In this document: positions 52,539 through 61,325 of the stretch, one piece after another
Layout of the letters: every line of letters begins with the position of its first letter
How positions within the stretch are numbered: the stretch's first letter is position 1
Program-made: the position numbers and the translations under genes
From: Glaciecola nitratireducens FR1064
Lineage (GTDB): Bacteria > Pseudomonadota > Gammaproteobacteria > Enterobacterales > Alteromonadaceae
DNA length: 64,000 nucleotides
Assembly: GCF_000226565.1 (NCBI RefSeq)
Contig: NC_016041.1
Span: 2,046,001-2,110,000 of the forward strand
Direction of reading: 5' to 3'
Notes under the pieces: model-generated
Told to the model about the DNA's origin: nothing
Seen by the model: only the letters and a program-made list of their open reading frames with translations
The model's database searches: none

Positions 52539-54281
52539 CTAGCGCCCTACTGCGACCCCTTCACGCCGTGGGTCTGCGCCCCCCAAAATTTTCCCATCAA
52601 TCATTTGTATACCGTGTAAACCGCTGTTGAGGTCTATTACCCGCACGCTATGTCCTTGTTTTTCTAACTCAGCTTGTAATTCGGGCAGCTTCGTACCCTT
52701 TTCCAGTGCGGTATAATCATTGCGATTGGTTACTCTCGGCGCGTTTATCGCTTCTTGGATATTCATGTTAAAATCGACTACGTTGATAATGGTTTGCGCA
52801 ACATAATCAATAATCCGGCTGCCACCTGGTGAGCCAATAATCAATTCTAATTCACCTTTGTCATTGAACACCATTGTAGGACTCATTGAGCTTCTAGGGC
52901 GTTTGTTTGGCTCAACTCTATTCAATGCTTGAAATCCGTTTTTAGATGGTGATAGAGAAAAGTCCGTCAATTGATTGTTCAACAGGAATCCATCGACCAT
53001 TACACCAGAACCAAACATAAATTCAATGCTCGTTGTCATCGAAATGGCGTTACCTTCTTTATCAACAATAGAAAAATGACTGGTGCTTGGCAATTCAGCC
53101 GTGTGATCATCCCCCACCATTGCATTCAAATATGGCGTTCCTGCCGCAACCTTAGAAAACGGTTTATTCAATCCAACGTGGCCTGCTCGTTCTGATAAAT
53201 ATATCGAATTGATAAGAGAAAGTGCAGGCAAATTAGTAAAGTCAGTGTCAGCAATATATTGATTTCTATCGGCAAATGCTAGCGCGCTCGATTGAGAAAA
53301 CAAATGAATAAACTCTTTACTGTTTGGACCATACTTTCGCAAATCGTGCTGCTCTAACATTTTCAAAATTTGATAAACGGTAATACCGCCAGAACTTGGA
53401 GGGGCCATGCCGCAGATATTTTTGGTGCGATAAATAGCGCAAATTGGTGCGCGTTTTTTCGCTTCATAGTTTTCCAAGTCGGCGGCAGTCATGAAGCCCG
53501 GATTGATGCTTGTCGTTCGTGCAGCTTCAGCTATTTTTTCTGCTAACTTGCCCTTATAGAAATAATCCGTCCCCTGCTGTGCAATATTGCTTAATGTAAT
53601 GGCGAGTTGTTCATTCGTTTTTGTCATACCTTCTTGCAGAGCTTGCCCATTAGGTTTGAAATAAGCTTGAGACGACTTGAAGTTATTCAGACCCGGATGA
53701 ACGTCAAGCTTTACTAATCTTTCGAGTCGCGGCGATACTGTAAAACCCTCTCGTGAAGTTTTAATGGCGTCATCGAACAAATCTTGCCACTTTAGTTTCC
53801 CAAATTCTTTTTGTGCCATTTCGAGCGCTTTTAGTACACCCGGTACACCAATCGCCTTACCCCCAACAACGGCGTCAATCCAACGCATGGTTTTGCCGTC
53901 TTCTACAAAAATATAAGGCGTTGCATTTAGAGGTGCGGTTTCGCGACCATCAAAGGTATGCAGCTGTTTGTTTTTGTTGTCCCAGTACAAAATAAAAGCA
54001 CCACCACCGATACCTGAAGACTGTGGTTCAACCAGTGTCAACATAGCCTGTATAGCGACAGCGGCATCAATCGCCGAACCCCCTTTTTCAAGTATCTCTT
54101 TACCTGCCATAGAGGCATAGGGATTAGCTGCCACAACCATATACTGCTCTGATTCGACCGCTTGCTTGACCGTTTTACCTGTATCAGCTTCGGGTTCGCG
54201 ATCTTCTCTCACTTGGTTTGCTGCTTGAGCAAAGGATGAAAACGCGAATGCGGTTAATGTAGCGAGGACTAATTTCTTCAT
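52539..54281 (-). CDS. ggt: Gamma-glutamyltransferase
   Basis: A 580-residue periplasmic Ntn-hydrolase precursor that hydrolyses or transfers the gamma-glutamyl group of glutathione and similar peptides. A signal peptide (1-21, ending SFAQAA) precedes the large subunit (VVAANPYASMAGKEILEKGG, SSGIGGGAFILYW, FDGRETAP). Autocleavage before T400 (STSHFSIVD; the second position is Ser rather than the common Thr) releases the small subunit, which has LTDFS, RPRSSMSPT and IGSPGGSRI. Length is normal (E. coli 580). It is the second gene after the enoyl-CoA hydratase (57-bp gap), so cotranscription is possible. Confidence 0.96.
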   Translation of the reverse strand: MKKLVLATLTAFAFSSFAQAANQVREDREPEADTGKTVKQAVESEQYMVVAANPYASMAGKEILEKGGSAIDAAVAIQAMLTLVEPQSSGIGGGAFILYWDNKNKQLHTFDGRETAPLNATPYIFVEDGKTMRWIDAVVGGKAIGVPGVLKALEMAQKEFGKLKWQDLFDDAIKTSREGFTVSPRLERLVKLDVHPGLNNFKSSQAYFKPNGQALQEGMTKTNEQLAITLSNIAQQGTDYFYKGKLAEKIAEAARTTSINPGFMTAADLENYEAKKRAPICAIYRTKNICGMAPPSSGGITVYQILKMLEQHDLRKYGPNSKEFIHLFSQSSALAFADRNQYIADTDFTNLPALSLINSIYLSERAGHVGLNKPFSKVAAGTPYLNAMVGDDHTAELPSTSHFSIVDKEGNAISMTTSIEFMFGSGVMVDGFLLNNQLTDFSLSPSKNGFQALNRVEPNKRPRSSMSPTMVFNDKGELELIIGSPGGSRIIDYVAQTIINVVDFNMNIQEAINAPRVTNRNDYTALEKGTKLPELQAELEKQGHSVRVIDLNSGLHGIQMIDGKILGGADPRREGVAVGR

Positions 54282-54338
54282 TTTATACCTGTTTCAATAA
54301 CGAGACTTTTGCTGATTTAAACGCTTTTTTGGATTGGG

Positions 54339-55094
54339 CTATTTATATATCAACCTATTTACGGGTCTCTTTTCTAAAAATGCTGAGAATGCTTCCTTTG
54401 CAGGTTCACTCACCATAGCTTGAGCAAAAACAGCTAATTCGGCGGTAATGTGTTTTTCTATTTCGGCACTCTGATTACGTAAAAGCGCTTTCGATTGAAC
54501 AAGTGCCATCTTGGGTTTTGCGACCAACTTAGCGAGTGTCTGAGCGACGACTTCCGATAGCGTTTCATCAGTATGAACGCTCGTAACTATACCACATTCA
54601 TATGCTTTCTGAGCGCCAAAGGTTTCACCTAACAATAACAGCTCTGCCGCTTGCAAATTACCTGCAATACGAGGAAGAATATAGCTTGAAGCATATTCAG
54701 GAACCAAGCCCAAATTGATGAACGGCATCGCAAACTTAGCGCTGTCTGCACAATAAACAAAGTCGCAGTGCAATAACAGCGTTGTACCAATGCCAATTGC
54801 CAGCCCTTCAACTTTTGCAACAACGGGTACAGGACAGTTAACAAGGGCCATCATGAAGCGAAACGTTTCGTTTATATCCTGATCATTGCCTTTTGACATA
54901 AAATCAGAAATATCATTGCCCGCCGTAAAACAACCTTTTGTTCCTTGAATTAGCACCGCATTTATATCTTCTTCACTGGCAGATTCGATGGCTTCCGCAA
55001 TATCAATATACATTTGCGGAACTAAAGCGTTTTTTTTCTCAGGTCTATCAATTTCAATTGTCAGTACGGCGTTGTTTCGACTTACGTTAATCAT
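54339..55094 (-). CDS. Enoyl-CoA hydratase/isomerase family protein
   Basis: A 251-residue crotonase-fold protein. Seen: LTIEIDRPEKKNALVP, the oxyanion-hole segments CFTAGNDISDF and GLAIGIGTTLLLHCDFVY, and FINLGLVPEYASSYILPR, where Glu is a candidate catalytic acid. The second catalytic Glu of true hydratases is not obvious (the crotonase GGGCELA-type motif is IGIGTTL here), so it may be an isomerase (delta3-delta2 enoyl-CoA isomerase-like) rather than a hydratase. It acts on acyl-CoA in the cytosol. ATG at 55094; the gap to the divergent rhombosortase gene is 124 bp. Confidence 0.88.
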   Translation of the reverse strand: MINVSRNNAVLTIEIDRPEKKNALVPQMYIDIAEAIESASEEDINAVLIQGTKGCFTAGNDISDFMSKGNDQDINETFRFMMALVNCPVPVVAKVEGLAIGIGTTLLLHCDFVYCADSAKFAMPFINLGLVPEYASSYILPRIAGNLQAAELLLLGETFGAQKAYECGIVTSVHTDETLSEVVAQTLAKLVAKPKMALVQSKALLRNQSAEIEKHITAELAVFAQAMVSEPAKEAFSAFLEKRPVNRLIYK

Positions 55095-55218
55095 CTTTTA
55101 TCATTCTCAATTTCAAACTATCCACTGTAGCTAATTTAACAGATTATGTGAGCGTTTTGTTGTTTTCTAATGATAAGATACCATCAAAATAATCTATAAA
55201 CGCTTAAGCCACCAACAC

Positions 55219-55818
55219 ATGATCCAGTTTCCTACTCGCCCAAAACAATACTTAGGCCCGCTCATAATAGGCATAATTAGCATCATTGCATTTTTGTCTG
55301 AACCCATGAGTTCAGAGTATTTCGTACTTGAAAGGACTTGGTTGTCACAAGGACACTATTATCAGCTTATAACGGGACATTTTCTACACACGAACTTCAT
55401 TCACATATTATTTAATCTATTAGGTTTATTACTATTGTGGGCGTTACATGGTGACGACTACGAAACCCTTTCTTACCTCGCCAAATTTGTTGTAATTTGT
55501 ATTGTGATTTCTATTTGTATGTATATTTTTTCACCAGAAATTACTTGGTACGTTGGTTTATCAGGAGCAATTCATGGTGTTTTTGCTTGGGGTTGTATAA
55601 GAGACTTAGAGAACAAGCGTTCAAGTGGCTGGCTGCTAATTATTGGCCTTGTAATTAAAGTAGGAAATGAACAGATAAATGGTGCTGGCACATTCATGCC
55701 TGAGCTTATTGATGCGAGCGTTGCCGTCGACAGCCATTTGTATGGCGCGCTTAGTGGCTTGCTCATCGGTGTAATTAGTTTACTAAAGCGGAAGTTTTGG
55801 ACGCTGCGCCAACGCTGA
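55219..55818 (+). CDS. rrtA: Rhombosortase (rhomboid-family intramembrane serine protease)
   Basis: A 199-residue inner-membrane protease with about six hydrophobic segments. The rhomboid marks are HFLHTNFIHILFNLLGL (H54, H57, H62, N66), YVGLSGAIHGVFAWG with catalytic S115, and DSHLYGALSGLL with H173. The short GLSGxxHG form is that of rhombosortases, which cleave GlyGly-CTERM tails of exported proteins before or during type II secretion. A GlyGly-CTERM-like protein is encoded at 6.8 kb in this window. Its 3' end overlaps the convergent methyltransferase gene by 44 bp. ATG at 55219, with no strong ribosome site. Confidence 0.87.
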   Translation: MIQFPTRPKQYLGPLIIGIISIIAFLSEPMSSEYFVLERTWLSQGHYYQLITGHFLHTNFIHILFNLLGLLLLWALHGDDYETLSYLAKFVVICIVISICMYIFSPEITWYVGLSGAIHGVFAWGCIRDLENKRSSGWLLIIGLVIKVGNEQINGAGTFMPELIDASVAVDSHLYGALSGLLIGVISLLKRKFWTLRQR

Positions 55819-56410
55819 TAAAGGACACAAACTTTGGCATCCCCCTTATGTATTTGCTTTCGAACCAATCCATAGAAAACCCACTGTCTTCTATACTTTC
55901 AATAATAGGTCTATTTAAATTACAGCCACCGAAGGCTCGACTCCACAGGCCATTTGCACGGTCTTGCCATTTGACAACTGATTCGTCAGGGGCTTGCCCA
56001 TGTTCGCAAAAGAATATTTTACCGTCCGCTTTTAAGACTCGGTGCATTTGCTTCATAGCCGCACGCCAATCAGGAATAGTGCATAAAGTATAGGTTAATA
56101 CGATTGAATCAACAGAGTTATCTTCTAGGGGAATTTGTTCGCCTGGTAAACTCAACCACTCGACTCGAATAGCACATGAGGCGATGTTTTTCTGTGCTTT
56201 TTTACGCATTCCAGTAGAAGGTTCGAGGCCCCAGACCATATTAACATTTGTAGCATTGTATAGAGCCAGGTTAACGCCCGACCCCATTCCAACTTCCAAA
56301 ACGTTTCCATAAGCCAAAGGAACGACTTTTTCTCTTAGTTTCATTATTGCGCTTGAAGAACAAGCGCAGTTAATGAGATGAGGGAGTACGTTATTTTCGT
56401 AAAAGCTCAA
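55775..56410 (-). CDS. Class I SAM-dependent methyltransferase
   Basis: A 211-residue soluble methyltransferase. Motif I is VLEVGMGSGVNLALYN (about 36-51), acidic post-I WGLEPSTGM, then LPLEDNSVDSIVLTYTLCTIPDW and VLKADGKIFFCEHG. The order fits the METTL7/UbiE-like group of small-molecule methyltransferases; the substrate is unknown. The start is a TTG at 56410 with GAGAG upstream. It is convergent with rrtA, overlapping its end by 44 bp, and lies 48 bp downstream of the S9 peptidase gene on the same strand. Confidence 0.87.
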   Translation of the reverse strand: MSFYENNVLPHLINCACSSSAIMKLREKVVPLAYGNVLEVGMGSGVNLALYNATNVNMVWGLEPSTGMRKKAQKNIASCAIRVEWLSLPGEQIPLEDNSVDSIVLTYTLCTIPDWRAAMKQMHRVLKADGKIFFCEHGQAPDESVVKWQDRANGLWSRAFGGCNLNRPIIESIEDSGFSMDWFESKYIRGMPKFVSFISVGAASKTSALVN

Positions 56411-56458
56411 AGGTCTCTCACTTCTCTAATTGAAGGATTTTATGCTTCATCACGAAGC

Positions 56459-58945
56459 CTACAAATTTTCTTCAAACAATTTGTATATGCGACGATATTC
56501 ATCCAACCAAGAACTTGGCTGCACAAAACCATGCGGCTCAACCGGATAAATTGCAGTTTCAAAGTTTTCTTTTTCTTTTTCGATCAAGATTTGCACCAGT
56601 CGAACAACGTCCACAAAGAAAACATTATTATCAACCATAGGCGCATTTATCAGAAGCGGCTTAGTCAGGCCTTCCGCAAAATAAATTGGCGAACTACGTT
56701 CATATGCAATAGGGTCAACATCTGGTCTATTTAAAATATTAGAAGTGTATCCATCATTGTAATGCGCCCAATCAGAAACGGGACGTAAGGCAGCACCTGC
56801 TTGAAATAGATCTGGCTCGGTAAACAATGCCATAAAGGTCATGAAACCACCGTAAGAGCCGCCATAAGTACCGATTCTGTCTCGATCGACGTTAGCGTTT
56901 TCCACGAGCCAGTCGACACCGTCTTTTAGATCTTGTGTCTCTGGAGTGCCCATCTGGCGGTATATTGCCGTTCTCCAATCACGTCCGTATCCAGCTGAAG
57001 CTCGGTAGTCCATATCCATGACAACATAACCTTGTGATACTAAGAAACTGTGAAACATAAATTCACGAAAATAGCCTGACCAGCCTAGGTGTGAGTTTTG
57101 TAGATAACCCGCGCCATGGTTAAAAACAACCGCTCTATGTTTCTCGCTCGCCGGCCCCTGCGGAGCATAAACGCGAGAATAAATAGGTTGCTCTGTATGA
57201 CTAGATTTAACCGCAACAATGGATGGTGATGTCCAATCTATGCTTAAAAATTCATCGCTTACTGTGCTTGTAATTTTAACTGGCTTGAACGAATCAGCAC
57301 GCAAATCGACCGAATACAACTCGGGAGGCATAACTAACTTTGAATGTGTGAGTAATAACGACGATTCATCTGGCGACAACTGATAATCTGTCATTCCATT
57401 CAAATCTGTTAGCGCTTCTGATGTTGTTGAGTCAGACGGCACACGATATATCTCGTAGATGCCCGGATGCTTCTTGTTTGCTTTGTAATAAAAATAGTTA
57501 TCGTCTTGCGTAAGCACAACGTCGTCCACTACAAAGTTGCCTTGCGTAACTCGATTTAACTTTCCGTCTACTGGCTTTGTATAAAGTTGTGAATAGCCCG
57601 ACTCTTCTGATAACAAATACAGCGTTTCAGCATCATCGAACCAGCCAAAGCTATTAAACCGATAATTCACCCATGCAGTATCATGCATACGATGTTGAGT
57701 CGTTAATACTTTATCGTCAACGTCGACTGTTGTTATCCAGCGATCCTTATTATCCCAGGCTTCCAACATGACAGCCACTTTATCGCTATTATCATGCCAC
57801 TGAACCGGAGATTCAGAACCAAACAGTAATCTAATATCGCGTGGCAATCTGTTTTCCTGATAGGTCTTACCTTTTGCTTCTGCGTTTTCACGCTTAACTG
57901 CGGCCAACACGTCCTCGTTGTAGCCTGGTAATGCTTTATAATCCAATTTGGTTTTTTCGCCCGACTGGACTTCGAGTAACCAAACATCATGTTGAATAGG
58001 TGTAGCGTCGGCAACTCTTTGGCGTACTCTCTGCGCTTTTATACGACCATTCTCTTCAATATAATCAGGCATTATGTCGGTTTCATCACTGCTGGGCTTA
58101 TCTTCGGTCGTAACTACAACTGCCCATTTACCATCTGGTGAAAAACTCGCCAATACTGTTCTATGTTCAGGTGCAAAGTAGAACGAGGATGTCATTAAAC
58201 TGCTATTTTCGTTCCTCAAATTGTTGTCGTTATCTTCTTCCAACTGCCTGTTTTTGCGTTGAAGTTTAACGTAATCTATCAACTTAATCTGTTCTTCGGC
58301 AATATAGTCTTCTGGGGCACTTACGGCCTCCGATTCATCCTCGAAGTGCCACGACAGCATTTGTTCCTGCATGCCCGTGTTGACATTTACGCTGTAAAAA
58401 CTATTACCGCGCTGAAAAGAAACGCCGTCTTGTTTATAAAATTGAAGATTGCTTGCGCCGTCTAAGCTCTTAGTGAGTTGGCGTATTGCCTTATCTGCTT
58501 TTGCTTGGACAAAGATATTGCCTTCAAAAATCCAAGCAACAAAATCTACATCTTTATCACGAATAATTTCGTCGTACTCGTATTGATGGATACTCGCTAA
58601 GCTTACCTTCTGACCATTGCCGGCTGTATTAGGAGTGGCCAGCCATAAATCACGTATTGGATTGCCTTGCTGCTTGCGATAGTAGCCAACTGAAGCGCTA
58701 TCAGCGCTCCAGAATGCATCTTCTGGTTCACGACCAAGCCAGTCAGGATCGGACATAATTTGCTTAAGTGTTAATTCAACTTTGTTGTTTGCCAATACTG
58801 AACTATTGTTCTGAGAAATTGTTTCTGTCGGGAAGTTAGCAGCGCTTTTTTTATTTGCACTAGAAAGCGACGTTTCAGTTGCAGAGCAAGCGCTAAGTAA
58901 AGCTATACCAACACTTGAGTAAACTATTTTTTTATATTTTGTCAT
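56459..58945 (-). CDS. S9-family peptidase lipoprotein (dipeptidyl-peptidase IV / prolyl oligopeptidase-like)
   Basis: An 828-residue exported serine peptidase. The N-terminus MTKYKKIVYSSVGIALLSAC is a lipoprotein signal with lipobox LSAC. A beta-propeller (about 60-560) with repeated strands (for example PDGKWAVVVTT, SPDESSLLLTHSK) precedes the alpha/beta-hydrolase domain, which has RDRIGTYGGSYGGFMTFMA with the nucleophilic Ser, an acidic stretch MVDNNVFF and His805 in EPHGF. Such enzymes remove dipeptides or cut after Pro at the cell surface, feeding peptide uptake. It is divergent from the glutathione peroxidase gene. Confidence 0.93.
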   Translation of the reverse strand: MTKYKKIVYSSVGIALLSACSATETSLSSANKKSAANFPTETISQNNSSVLANNKVELTLKQIMSDPDWLGREPEDAFWSADSASVGYYRKQQGNPIRDLWLATPNTAGNGQKVSLASIHQYEYDEIIRDKDVDFVAWIFEGNIFVQAKADKAIRQLTKSLDGASNLQFYKQDGVSFQRGNSFYSVNVNTGMQEQMLSWHFEDESEAVSAPEDYIAEEQIKLIDYVKLQRKNRQLEEDNDNNLRNENSSLMTSSFYFAPEHRTVLASFSPDGKWAVVVTTEDKPSSDETDIMPDYIEENGRIKAQRVRQRVADATPIQHDVWLLEVQSGEKTKLDYKALPGYNEDVLAAVKRENAEAKGKTYQENRLPRDIRLLFGSESPVQWHDNSDKVAVMLEAWDNKDRWITTVDVDDKVLTTQHRMHDTAWVNYRFNSFGWFDDAETLYLLSEESGYSQLYTKPVDGKLNRVTQGNFVVDDVVLTQDDNYFYYKANKKHPGIYEIYRVPSDSTTSEALTDLNGMTDYQLSPDESSLLLTHSKLVMPPELYSVDLRADSFKPVKITSTVSDEFLSIDWTSPSIVAVKSSHTEQPIYSRVYAPQGPASEKHRAVVFNHGAGYLQNSHLGWSGYFREFMFHSFLVSQGYVVMDMDYRASAGYGRDWRTAIYRQMGTPETQDLKDGVDWLVENANVDRDRIGTYGGSYGGFMTFMALFTEPDLFQAGAALRPVSDWAHYNDGYTSNILNRPDVDPIAYERSSPIYFAEGLTKPLLINAPMVDNNVFFVDVVRLVQILIEKEKENFETAIYPVEPHGFVQPSSWLDEYRRIYKLFEENL

Positions 58946-59054
58946 TATTAGTGTTCTTTAAAGGTAATTATCACGTTATATTAATCTTTGTAAGGGAGAT
59001 GTTAAATCATCCCTCGGATAAGATAATCTTGAGCTTAGCATGTTACTGTAATTT

Positions 59055-59103
59055 GTTCAGTGACTGAACTGGTTTTTAACAAGTGCTTAAAATCCCTTAA
59101 TAT
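59055..59103 (+). promoter_or_regulatory. Putative operator and promoter of the glutathione peroxidase gene
   Basis: A perfect palindrome GTTCAGT-G-ACTGAAC (59055-59069) lies just upstream of a possible -35 TTAACA (59076-59081) and -10 TAATAT (59098-59103), 16 bp apart, ahead of the gpx start at 59151. The palindrome could bind a MarR- or TetR-type regulator, or serve the divergent S9 peptidase gene. No regulator gene is adjacent. Confidence 0.4.
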
Positions 59104-59150
59104 GATCAAACTAACCACAATCTATTATGATGTGAAAAGGACTATCAAAA

Positions 59151-59693
59151 ATGAAAAAAGTAATTTCCTTGGTATTAATGATGGCGAGCAGCCAAATAGC
59201 CCTAGCCGCTGAATGCCCTGATTTACTCAAATTTGCGAAAAGAAAATTAAATTCACAAGAAGTTGTGAATATGTGCGATGCGTATAAAGGAAAGACAGTT
59301 CTCTTCGTTAACACGGCAAGCAAATGCGGATTTACACCGCAATTTGAAGGCCTAGAAGCGCTTTATAGTCAATATAAAGACCAAGGATTCGTAATTCTTG
59401 GTTTTCCATCAAATGATTTTAACCAAGAATTTGGCGATGAAGAAAAAACGGCCGAGTTATGCGAACTAACATACGGGGTTAAGTTCCCAATGTTCGAATC
59501 AATTTCCGTTCGTGGTGAGAGTGCGGACCCACTCTATGCAATGCTTGCAGAAAAAGCGGGCACAGCGCCTAAATGGAATTTTTATAAATATTTGATGGAT
59601 AAAAACGGCAATGTAGTTGAATCGTACAGCGCATTTACAAAGCCTGACAACGAAGAGTTTGTTGCTGATATCAAAAGCGCATTAGCGTTGTAG
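59151..59693 (+). CDS. gpx: Glutathione peroxidase (Cys type), exported
   Basis: A 180-residue thiol peroxidase with an N-terminal signal (1-20, MKKVISLVLMMASSQIALAA), so it should act in the periplasm. The active-site NTASKCGFTPQFEGLEALY contains peroxidatic Cys59 (not selenocysteine), and GFPSNDFNQEF and WNFYKYLMDKNG supply the Gln/Trp/Asn residues of the catalytic set. Bacterial Cys-GPx proteins usually take electrons from thioredoxin-like donors. An exported form is less common than the cytosolic BtuE type. It is a single gene, divergent from the S9 peptidase. ATG at 59151 follows a weak AAAGGA site. Confidence 0.92.
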   Translation: MKKVISLVLMMASSQIALAAECPDLLKFAKRKLNSQEVVNMCDAYKGKTVLFVNTASKCGFTPQFEGLEALYSQYKDQGFVILGFPSNDFNQEFGDEEKTAELCELTYGVKFPMFESISVRGESADPLYAMLAEKAGTAPKWNFYKYLMDKNGNVVESYSAFTKPDNEEFVADIKSALAL

Positions 59694-59730
59694 TTTTATT
59701 GTAAATTAATCTGAGCGAAGCGCAAAAAAA

Positions 59731-59755
59731 AGCCCCATCTTAAACAGATGGGGCT
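59731..59755 (-). terminator. Intrinsic terminator for the PLP Cys/Met gene
   Basis: A 10-bp stem AGCCCCATCT/AGATGGGGCT with loop TAAAC and, on the minus strand, eight T after it. It lies 160 bp past the stop at 59915, and could also catch readthrough from gpx in the other direction. Confidence 0.8.
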
Positions 59756-59914
59756 AAGCACACTCAACTAGGAACACACTATTAATTAAAAACATTTACT
59801 TTTCAGAAACGTCATAACTTAACCAACAGTAACTATTTAGTCACCAACATTTCATATTAGTTCATAAGTTTTTGCTTAATTCTAAAAATATTTTTTTAAT
59901 TTCCACTGACCCCA

Positions 59915-61165
59915 TTATTTGCTGAGCATTGAGATGAAGGCTTGGTCGAAATCTGCGAGGATGTCTTCGATGTCTTCAATACCTACCGAAATTCTAATTA
60001 ATGAGTCGGCTATGCCCATCTTTGCCCTTTCCTCAGGCCCGTTTTCATAGAAAATCGTTGATGCGGCAGGCAGTGCTAGGGTTCGAGTATCGCCTAGATG
60101 CGTCGCTGAAATTACGAGTGAGAGTGCGTTTAAAAAAGCGTGCGGTTCGATTTCTTCACTTAATTCAACAGAAAGGATTCCGCCAAAACCGCGTTTAAAT
60201 AAAGTTTTTGCTCTCTCGTGCTGTGGGTGTGCCTCTAAACCGGGATAGTGAACTGCATTAACGCCCTTGTGCGTAGACAGATACTTAGCAAGCGCCTGTG
60301 CGTTTGCACATGTTTTGCGCAAGCGCATGGTTAGCGTTTCCAATCCGATGGACACCAAATGCGCTGACTGAGGTGCTAATGTCGCTCCCATGTCTCGTAA
60401 TCCGCGTTTTTTAACCTGCGTTAGCCCCCACTGTTGCTTGTCTGCAACACGGTAGTTTAATTCAATATTGTTATAGCGCGACCAATCAAATAATCCAGTA
60501 TCTACCAAAACACCGCCCAGCACGTTTCCATGCCCACCAATATATTTCGTCAGTGAGGTCAGCAATAACGATGCTTTCACCGCTTTAGCATCCAATAAAA
60601 CGCTAGGAGTCATGGTATTGTCGAGTGCAAAAAGAATATTATTTGCCTCACACCAATTTCCTATTCCTGATAGATCAGCCACTTGGGTTACAGGGTTGGC
60701 GATGCTCTCGCAAAACACCATTTTTGTATCAGCGTTGCAGGCTGCTTCGACTTTGCTAACATCGGTCACATCAACATAGCTCACGCGAATGCCAAAACCT
60801 TCAATCGTTGACATGAAGCTACGTGTGTTGCCGAATAAATATTGGCTTACTACAATATGGTCACCGCTTTTCAATAAAGAAAGAAACGTTGAACTGATGG
60901 CTGCCATACCCGTTGCAAAAACGACAGCACCCACTCCCCCTTCCATTTCGTTTAGAACATTTTGCAAAGCAACCGCGGAAGAACTGCTAGAGCGAGAATA
61001 TACGTGCCCAGCTTGTTTACCCTGAAATACATCGACAAGGTCTTGAACGTCCTCAAATTCAAATAACACTGAGTTATTGGTTGATTCATGAACAGCACCA
61101 AACTGTGGTTTGTTAATCTTTCTATCTGCGTGGACTAATTTGGTATCAAAAGCTAATTTCTTCAC
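59915..61165 (-). CDS. Cystathionine gamma-synthase-family PLP enzyme
   Basis: A 416-residue Cys/Met-metabolism PLP enzyme. Seen: YSRSSSSSAVALQNVLNEMEGG, FATGMAAIS, ALDNTMTPSVL with Asp182, and the PLP lysine K207 in LTSLTKYIGGHGNV. The tetramer-type fold is shared by MetB, MetZ, MetC and MGL; the sequence cannot decide between them. The odd YSRSSSSSA in place of the usual YSRxxNPT makes it a divergent subgroup, one often annotated simply as cystathionine gamma-synthase family. Substrate uncertain; probable role in sulfur amino-acid metabolism. ATG at 61165, divergent from the NRDE gene. Confidence 0.85.
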   Translation of the reverse strand: MKKLAFDTKLVHADRKINKPQFGAVHESTNNSVLFEFEDVQDLVDVFQGKQAGHVYSRSSSSSAVALQNVLNEMEGGVGAVVFATGMAAISSTFLSLLKSGDHIVVSQYLFGNTRSFMSTIEGFGIRVSYVDVTDVSKVEAACNADTKMVFCESIANPVTQVADLSGIGNWCEANNILFALDNTMTPSVLLDAKAVKASLLLTSLTKYIGGHGNVLGGVLVDTGLFDWSRYNNIELNYRVADKQQWGLTQVKKRGLRDMGATLAPQSAHLVSIGLETLTMRLRKTCANAQALAKYLSTHKGVNAVHYPGLEAHPQHERAKTLFKRGFGGILSVELSEEIEPHAFLNALSLVISATHLGDTRTLALPAASTIFYENGPEERAKMGIADSLIRISVGIEDIEDILADFDQAFISMLSK

Positions 61166-61325
61166 TGAAAACGGATCTCGTATTGACTTGTTATCTAGAT
61201 AATACCATAGTTAGCGGCTTGTTCTACGCCACCTTGTTAGAACAATATGGGTTTAATTATTCTCTGGTTCGTTATTCCTACTAGCGTCAAACGGCCCATC
61301 ATAAGTTAAGGTTTCAACTCAATAT

